From positions 59,313,544 to 59,377,543 of the forward strand of contig NC_071354.1 of assembly GCF_943734655.1 (NCBI RefSeq): DNA of 64,000 nucleotides, read 5' to 3'. The position numbers were made by a program, and so were the translations under genes. This document shows, piece after piece, positions 57,606 through 64,000 of this stretch. The stretch is from Sabethes cyaneus. Taxonomy: Eukaryota > Arthropoda > Insecta > Diptera > Culicidae. The first letter of the stretch is position 1, and each line of letters begins with the position of its first letter. Under the pieces are notes generated by a model. That model was given only the letters and a program-made list of their open reading frames with translations, was not told the origin of the DNA and did not search any database.

Positions 57606-58214
57606 GTGTCGGTAAGATTCTTAAAGAAAACGGATTTCACTGCACAGTCATCCGGCATCCTTGCGACGTGGTCGGCCCGCCGTAGTCTCCAACTTTCACC
57701 AGGGGATCACTTCAAATAGTACCTGTAGCTTGTGATTCAAACGTCTTCGCCCCTCTCCGCTTTCGGTTTGTACTCCGCCAAAAATAGTCCGTAATACCTT
57801 TCGTTCAAAGACGGAAAGTGTACGTATGTCATCCGTAAGCAAAGTTACTGTCTCAAATCTGTAGAGGACTACCGGGCTGATTAGCGTTTTGTACATCGTT
57901 AGCTGTCGATAGTCTGTCGATAAAGAAGGGTAATGTCTAATGACGGTTTAAGCCCACGGCTTTGCTTTTTTACATCGACAGCTTTGTGCGGCAGCGTATG
58001 CTCCTTGATCAAAGCGTCTTGCGAAGGGAAATGTACGCTCGATTTCCAGCTAGAATGCGTCGTTGGATCTCTTTACCCGTATTATTGTCGGCGGTGACCA
58101 GAGATCCCAAATATACGAGCTCATCAACCACATCCAGTTAATCGCCGTCAATAGTCCCTGTTTGTGGGAGACAAACGTTGCTTTCTCTGGAGCCTCTTCC
58201 TACCACATATTTGG
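57606..58214 (-). pseudogene. RTE-like non-LTR element, C-terminal portion
   Basis: Minus strand, from high to low coordinate: KTKYMVVGRGSR across the hAT junction, VVDELVYLGSLVTADNN (about 58140-58090), GKEIQRRILAGNRAYISLRK (about 58080-58020), KLTMYKTLISPVVLY (about 57985, then 57896-57850 across a SINE insertion) and FERKVLRTIFGGVQ (about 57810-57770). After a shift comes an RxxHVARMPDDCAVK-like piece (about 57680-57630). It is the downstream half of the element whose RT part lies at 60026-60990. Frameshifts and insertions make it inactive. Confidence 0.88.
57907..57971 (+). mobile_element. SINE tail inserted in the RTE-like element
   Basis: Only the last ~60 bp of the SINE family (agtctgtcgataaagaaggg to ggctttgctttttt). 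Flanked by a diverged duplication of element sequence: acatcgttagct on the left and acatcgacagct on the right. It splits the KLTMYKTLI coding block, so it postdates the retroelement. Confidence 0.85.
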
Positions 58215-58589
58215 GTTTCGACTAGGGCTGTCGGTATTAGGCACTTTTGGTGAAAACCGGTATTTCGGTATTGGTGTACAAAATACCGGTAGTACCGGTA
58301 AAATACCGGTATTGGTAGATTATCCGGAATCAATAAAAAGTCAATGTAAATGTCTTCATTTTTCAAATATTAGATTCATTATTATTGCTAATCAAAGTTT
58401 AATTTAAGCAGGTACATTCGCGTGCCCAGACCTAAACAAAAGGTGGGTCACCGATCTTTCAAAAGCATGCTCTGGCCGACCGAATAGGTTAAAAATTTTG
58501 GACTTTCGAATCCGGTTACGAGATTTTTTCACATTAAATTGTACAGGAAAGGCGGAAAATATACGCCGGCTTCGGTCCACTATGGGGGT

Positions 58590-59215
58590 TGAAATTAAAT
58601 TTGCAACTAAGATAAAAATTGGACTGGACATTAGATTAGGACGTTAATTTGAATTCGGACTTCAACTTGGACTTAACGTTTCATTTGAAATTGAGCTTAA
58701 AACTGAACTGGGAATGGGATTTGCAATTGAACGTAAAATAGGATTTGGAATGGAAATTTAAAGCCGGCTATTAGAGTACAAGACAGTTACGAGGCTAATA
58801 CAACAATCCTACTGAATCTATCTAGCAGCATTGCCTAGCCAAGATTCGAACATACGACAACTGGCTTGTTGGACCAGCATCGTACCTCGAAACCAACTAA
58901 GCGGTTAAAACAATGGAATTAAACTGGACCTAAAATTGCACTTTAAACTAGACTTGAAACTGGACTTGAAATTTAAACTGAAGCAGGACTTATAATTGTG
59001 AAATTTGAATAAACTTAGACTCATATTTAGGATTGATCAGTTTGCTTTACTTAGTTTTACTTCAAAATGAATTGGAAATTGGACTTCAAATCGAATATGA
59101 AATTGAAATTGTGGTTGGACATGAAAGCGGACTTGAATTTGGATTGAAAATCTCACATGAAAATGCACTTAAATTTGGCCGTCTAATTGCATTTGGATTT
59201 GGACTTGGGGCTGAC
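58590..59215. repeat. 12-bp minisatellite inside the hAT element
   Basis: Diverged units such as ttggacttaaaa, ctggacttgaaa and ggatttggaatt, split at 58763-58906 by a SINE. It is the reverse-orientation counterpart of the array at 20045-20850. Open frames through it (such as 59033-59536) are mainly repeat-derived. Confidence 0.82.
58763..58906 (-). mobile_element. tRNA-derived SINE with complete head, tail missing
   Basis: Minus strand: an A-box-like region (cttagttggtttcgaggta), then the anticodon-arm-like ctggtccaacaagccag, the B-box GTTCGAATCTTGG, and the body to ctaatagccggc. It has the best-preserved tRNA-like head of the family in this window, but stops before gtctgtcgataaag. Inserted in the minisatellite of the hAT element. 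Confidence 0.87.
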
Positions 59216-60025
59216 TGGATCTACTTTTACGCTATTAATTTACTTTCTATAATAAATTTTAGCGAAGGTCCCAGCCCCAGTCTGGACATGCCAGTGAGCA
59301 GGTATAATACGCTTAGCCATTTATATTTTTCGATAGAATGGATTTTTTCCAACGCTCCCAACAATTACAAAAACTTTCGCTTCCACCGAAATCTGACAAA
59401 AGGCTCCAAGCGCATCAGGATTTTTTTTCATTTCTTCAAATTTGTGGCAAGGAAACTTGCTTTTACCTATTTTCAAAAATGCTGGTATTTTAGCTTCCAG
59501 CAGAGTGAATTCCGCGGAATCATTCGAAATATTTGAGAAATATTCTATGGTCTTTCCTAGCATATCCTTTAATGGCAAGAATGCTCAAAATACGCAAAGA
59601 TCCCTGATATTATCTCCTAGATTCGTTATTTGAGAGCGTCGAATCATTTGGTGGCTCATACAATTAAACATTTTTATAATAAAGATGCTCTACTGTGACT
59701 CAAACGGGTACAAGAGCTTTGATTATTTGACCCACATTTTCACCCTCTCCATTACTAGTAGTCGAAGAATCTCTTCAGTATTAAGACAAAGTTGTTTTTC
59801 TATAAGTTTTACAATCTTCTATCAAACCTAGTTTTCCTTCGATACCGGAGCGGACATATTTTCAAAGAAAAATTTTAAATGAGTTTGAAAATATACGACA
59901 TTAGAAAATACCGGAAATACCGGTTTTTTGCCTTTCTAAAACCGGTATTTCGGTATTCAAAAATTGGTCGGTATTACCGGTTTCGGTACTACCGGTACTA
60001 CCGGTTAGACAGCCCTAGTTTCGAC

Positions 60026-60910
60026 GCATTGATTTGTAAACCTATTTCTCCGTTTTTAGTCTGACGTAGATTGCCTCCGCCATCCTAAGGTTTCTAGTAA
60101 TGATGTCGAGGTTGGCTACTCTTGCTGAAGATCGTTCCTCTCGCTTCGATACCCGCTCGTCAGACACCTTCAATAGCAATATTAAATAACATACAAGACA
60201 GTCCATCTCCTTGCCGCAACCCTCTGCGCGATTCGAAAGGACTCGAGAGTGTCTCCGAAACACGCACGTAGTACATCACTCGCTCCTGAGTAGCTTTGAT
60301 CTGCCGCGTCAGTTTTCCAGAAATCCGTACACGTACATTATCTGCCATAGCTGTTCTCGTTCAACGGTATCGTACGCTGCTCTGAAATGCACGAAAATAT
60401 GATGCGTGGGCGAGTTGTACTCTCGACATTTCTGAAGGATTTGTCGGAGAGTAAAAATTTGATCCGTAGTAGCACAGGCCCTCCATAAAGCTCGCCTGAA
60501 TTCTCTTTCTATTGGGAATAGACGACGCAACAAAATCTGGGAGAGCACCCTGTAGGCGGCGTTGACCAACGTGATGCCGCGGTAATTACACCAATCTAGC
60601 CGGTCACCCTTTTTGCGGATGTGACAGACTACACCTTCCATCCACTCCTCCGATAGTTTCTCCTCCTGCCAAATCCTAGAAATTATTCAATGAAGCGCCG
60701 TTGCTAGCGGTTCTTGGCCATTTTTGTAGAGCTCTGCCGGGAGTCGGTCATTTCCGGCAGCTCTATTATTCTTCAGCTGACGAATTTCTCGCAGAATATC
60801 TTCGAGATCGGGAACCGGCACGCTGTTGTGGTTTGTAGGTACTCTGCGGTTAACTTCCGTTGCGTCTCCTGCTGCTATATCGCCGTTAAGATGCTCATAG
60901 AAATACCGCT
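60026..60910 (-). pseudogene. RTE-like non-LTR element, RT domain
   Basis: Minus strand, high to low: RYFYEHLNGDIAAGDATE (about 60905), LREIRQLKNNRAAGNDRLPA (about 60790-60730), MEGVVCHIRKKGDRLDWCNY (60641-60580), RGITLVNAAYRVLSQILLRR, ATTDQIFTLRQILQKCREYN (about 60470), VHFRAAYDTVEREQLWQIMY (about 60390-60340), SPFESRRGLRQGDGLSC (about 60230) and LRMAEAIYVRLKTEK (about 60085). This is a nearly complete RT region with a frameshift around 60310-60340 and a missing YADD segment near 60150. It continues into 57606-58214 beyond the hAT insertion. Confidence 0.9.
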
Positions 60911-61130
60911 ATTGGGGATAGACGTCGTAACAAAATCTGGTAGAGCACCTACGTTATGCCACGATAATTAGGACAATCTAGCCGATCACTCATTTTGCAG
61001 ATGGAACAAACCACAACTTCCATCTGCTTCTCCGGTAGTTTCTCTTTCTTCCAAATCTTTGAAATTATCCAGTGAACTGCCGTTGCTAGCGGTTCTTGGC
61101 CATTTTTGTAGAGTTCTGCCAGAACTCTGT
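60911..61130 (-). pseudogene. Second copy of an RTE-like RT segment
   Basis: Diverged duplicate of 60512-60748 in the same orientation (both contain acaaaatctgg, tagagcac, cgttgctagcggttcttggc and catttttgtagag), about 80% identical by eye with small deletions. It lies directly upstream of the first copy's RYFYEHLN codons, so it is either a tandem duplication or a separate truncated insertion. Confidence 0.85.
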
Positions 61131-61317
61131 CCTTTCAAATGTCTATTTTATACAGTATTGCACAAAAAGACCCTAATCCAGAAGATTATTTTGCGCTGGA
61201 GAACCATCGTTAACAATTTGTAAAGGATCAATTGGGCTTGAAAAACAAACAGTGTGCTCTACAAATTTTACCCAATCTATTTAAGATCTAGGCATGCTAA
61301 GAATTTCAGTAACATCT

Positions 61318-61830
61318 ATTGTCTAAAAACTTACATTGTTCGCTGGTGTGTTCATCTCTCGAGTATTGCTGACCTTGAATCCTTGTATTGCTGAATTTGG
61401 AATCCACCTTACCAAAATGGAGTTGATCGTATCGAGGTTGTACAGCGGAGGATTGTGCGCTTTACTTTGAAGCCTTCCAAGGAGGGATCCATTTAGGTTA
61501 CCCTCCTACGAGTCGTTGTCAGTGTCACCTAATCAATTTGGATACATTAATTGTCCGTCGCTATTCTCGAGTCCGATATCCTAACTGCTAAACCAGAGTG
61601 CCCAGCATTGCTCAACAGTATTCGGCTACAGGTACAGCCAAGAACTCTGAGAAGTCAAGGATTTCTACAACTTCCCGCGCGGTGGACGAATCACGGCATT
61701 CGTGTGGCTTCTTCGGTTATTTAATAGAGCTGTAGGAGGTTTTGACTTCAATTTGTCCAGAGAAGTGATCAAGCGTAGTTTCAAGACAATTCTAATTAAT
61801 TCAAACATCATTAGGGCATACTAATAGCCT
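61318..61830 (+). pseudogene. 3' end of a CR1/Jockey-like non-LTR element
   Basis: Plus strand: KTLHCSLVCSSLEY-like block (about 61326-61365), NPPYQNGVDRIEVVQRRIVR (about 61400-61460), LPPYESRCQL-type remnant (about 61500), DILTAKPECPALLNSIRLQV (about 61577-61635), and FDFNLSREVIKRSFKTILIN near the end (about 61745-61800). This is the C-terminal end of the ORF. It is followed at 61849-61873 by five AAAT units, the element's 3' tail. Stops and frameshifts are present; 5'-truncated. Confidence 0.87.
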
Positions 61831-61848
61831 GTTGATAATAATGTTATT

Positions 61849-61873
61849 AAATAAATAAATAAATAAATAAACA
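61849..61873. repeat. (AAAT)n 3' tail of the retroelement
   Basis: Five to six aaat units that end the plus-strand CR1/Jockey-like copy and abut the minus-strand copy. Confidence 0.85.
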
Positions 61874-62290
61874 TGAAACCTAGAGCGCCTAGCCTTCGCA
61901 GAAATATAAGCGATATGACTTTGAAGATAAGCTTAGTATACAATAAGATGCCTAAATCTTTGACCACAGTGCCTCTATTCAATATCTGACCAGATACTTT
62001 GTAATCGTATAATATAGAGAGCGTTTGCGAGAAAATGAGATGGCAGAGCATTTCTAAGCATTCAAAACCATTCTGTGGGTGACGCACCGTGAGGGAAAAC
62101 TATCCAGTTGCTCTTGAAGAAAGTTGTGGTGGTCTGCGTAATGTATAATATGACACAATTTAAAGTCATCGGCATACGATAATCTCTAGCATTAGAGAGG
62201 TAGATAGATATCATTGAGGTATAGTAGAAATATTAAGGGGCCTAAATGACTTCCTTGAGGAATATCGAACTAAAATGTAAGTGTATCGGA
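61874..62290 (-). pseudogene. CR1/Jockey-like RT fragment with YADD
   Basis: Minus strand: IPQGSHLGPLIFLLYLNDIY (about 62265-62205), then SYADDFKLCHII (about 62180-62145) carrying the catalytic YADD, then QILNRGTVVKDLGILLYTKL (about 61990-61930) and LRRLGALGFMF (to about 61874). Frame changes occur between blocks and the thumb ends abruptly at the AAAT tail of the opposing copy. Confidence 0.87.
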
Positions 62291-64000
62291 AAATTACATG
62301 CAAATTAAATTGAAGAAACAACAAAACATTGCATTGCAACAAAATTGGAGAAAGTACACCAATAGTTGAGTTATCGGTTATGCTCTGGATTTTATTAACA
62401 CCTCACTTGGCAACATTTAATTTGCATTTAATTGTAAAAACGAGAACAAGAAAACCTTAAACAACAGTTGTGTAACTCTGTCCGCAATGTTGTTCATTAG
62501 CAAATTAAAAATCCGTTAATATTTTCTAGAGTGTACTAATAAGGTAATGCCAGCTGCGCTTTTTTCCAATGCCAACCTGGAAACACTACTCACGAGCGAT
62601 TACTCCGCTCAAGGCAAACCGTTGATGTCGTCCGAGGATAACTGCTTGTAAAACGTAAATCACATCAGTTGAAGCACTACGTTCGCTCAACGACGCAGAA
62701 TATGTAGTCGAGTGCGGTACCTGGCAATGCTAGGGATGCTTATACATATGTATAACGTGCCACGTGCATCATGTGTGCAAGGATATTTCATACCGACCGG
62801 CAGCAGATAACTGTATCCATCCTGTTGAAAGCAGGCAAACATCAGCCAAGACTTCAGCTTCGAGTGCCAACAAAGACGATTAATGTGGTTTTAATTGAAT
62901 TTTCGGTGACCTGGCGACTAGAGGGTGACCACCGACCACCGGCACCGGTCGGTCGGTCGTCGTTGGGATTCGTTAGTGGGAGAAAAGCGTTAGCAGAGCT
63001 GCTGGCTTGGTGAAATGGTTACTCGAAACCGAGAAATTTGAGACGAAATAAGCTTCCATGGGGTTCCTACTGGTTTTTAGAGCAGTCTTTTGCACTGTAG
63101 GATTGTTGGGTGAAACTGCCAACGTAGGTGAACAGCTTAAAAATACAGTATCAGTTTCAGGTTTGAAAAGATTTTCAAATGTTGTAATACTCTTGGCTTA
63201 ATTTACACTCTTCTTGTTTCTCTTGTGCTTTTTTTTAGCACTGTAGGACGATTTAGTTATTAAGTTTTAATATTCTCATACTATTTAGTTCATGTTTTAA
63301 ATTATTTAGTGACATGTTATCTTCCAGAAGCATTAGCTTAGTATTAACTCAATTCAAGTCCAAGCCACCATCACGATTCTAAATTTTATTCATATATCGC
63401 ACTTCGAAAACCGCATATTGGACTTTGACGAAGAGTGTGAGTGTACATGATTTATATAAAGTTTATATTTTGAACAAAATGATGAAACAAATTACCGTAA
63501 AAAATACCTCCTGGTCGTGGGGACTTTATATATGCAGCATCGCAATGGTTTCGAATGATTTTAAACCAACAAAATAGCTTCACATTATTGTATCGTGACA
63601 TAGAAAAACTGTACCAATACGAATACATTCTTCTGAATCCATGTTGGCTGCACTAACCGCAACGTCAACTCAACTCTCGAAGAAGGTGTCCTACCATTAC
63701 CAACTAACCCGATAGCTCGTAACATTTTGCACTCATCAACATCATCATCATCATCATCATCATCACCGGTACAGACAGACTGTCTGTCTGCAGTTGCTCG
63801 TCCCACTACAGAGTCGAGCTTCCGATGACCCAAGCCCTGTTCGGCCACTTTGCCAAAGAATGATTGGCTGCTCGCAAAAAGTACCATTTTCATCGGATGG
63901 AAAGTGTGCCACCCGTATGTGTCTATTTTTGATGCACCACTCCCGGCAAAGGGTAGATTCCGCCTACCTCCTGGAGCACATTGTATTGTAGTTTGGCCGT
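62291..64000. other. Unassigned sequence to window end
   Basis: A short (ATC)n run lies at 63735-63763, followed by a small inverted repeat (cagacaga ... tctgtctg, about 63772-63792). Frames at 62771-63013 (plus) and 63585-63893 (minus) have no recognisable motif. Nothing else supported. Confidence 0.5.

Larger units (their letters stand above)
58223..60017. mobile_element. 1.8-kb hAT-type element with 8-bp target duplication
   Basis: Terminal TAGGGCTGTC at both ends in inverse orientation, flanked on both sides by GTTTCGAC (58215-58222 and 60018-60025), an 8-bp duplication typical of hAT. Subterminal regions contain many accggtatt and taccggta motifs in both orientations, as expected for transposase-binding sites. 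The interior has no recognisable hAT transposase; it holds a 12-bp minisatellite and a SINE, so the copy is non-autonomous. It interrupts the RTE-like element between KLQINASKTKYM-type codons and the VVGRGSR block. Confidence 0.93.

Overview
This window looks like transposon- and satellite-rich intergenic or intronic DNA from an insect, most likely a mosquito with a large, repeat-laden genome. That placement is an inference. It rests on Tc1/mariner transposase remnants with a D-37-E spacing, a family known mainly from mosquitoes. It also rests on CR1/Jockey-like and RTE-like non-LTR fragments, a BEL/Pao pol fragment, tRNA-derived SINEs, many TA-flanked MITEs and an AT-rich background. I found no host protein-coding exon, rRNA or functional tRNA gene that I can defend. 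Almost every long open frame is a by-product of a microsatellite or a decayed transposon.

Left part (1-26 kb): the right end of a MITE (1-93); a compound purine-rich satellite (262-1800); a 175-bp inverted repeat (4027-4201); two non-LTR fragments (5898-6948); a 1.5-kb (CCCTAG)n array followed by an 18-bp minisatellite (7628-9308); another non-LTR fragment abutting a 1.1-kb TIR element (9309-10843); and an internally deleted but open DD37E transposase (11044-11637). Next come a CR1/Jockey-like RT fragment (15775-16146), a 1.6-kb foldback with a Tigger/pogo-like MITE in its loop (16348-17955), an A/G-rich degenerate array (18100-19065), a 12-bp degenerate minisatellite with a SINE inside it (20045-20850), an 890-bp (ATGT)n array, a second foldback interrupted by a pogo-like MITE (23781-24395), and a piggyBac-like MITE.

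Middle part (26-50 kb): a decayed endonuclease-RT retroelement on the minus strand, split by a 529-bp element with TTA target duplication (26641-28990); a 2.4-kb TA-flanked element with perfect 24-bp inverted ends holding a broken transposase and a (CT)n tract (31495-33876); a 690-bp (GAT)n array; a SINE with a 14-bp target duplication (39772-39900); nested TIR elements at 45.0-46.4 kb; and a 2.1-kb TIR element at 46.6-48.7 kb that contains an A-rich array, a SINE and a small MITE.

Right part (50-64 kb): a second transposase copy (49895-50460), a TA-flanked MITE (50694-51975), a BEL/Pao fragment (56898-57500), and the clearest nested structure of the window. That structure is a minus-strand RTE-like retroelement (57606-60990) carrying a SINE tail and a 1.8-kb hAT-type element with an 8-bp target duplication; the hAT element itself contains a 12-bp minisatellite split by another SINE. 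Two converging CR1/Jockey-like fragments follow (61318-62290).

No operon-like or pathway logic exists here. The content is explained by successive insertions, which can be ordered in several places from target-site duplications. Everything was read by eye, so repeat boundaries are approximate unless a target duplication fixes them.
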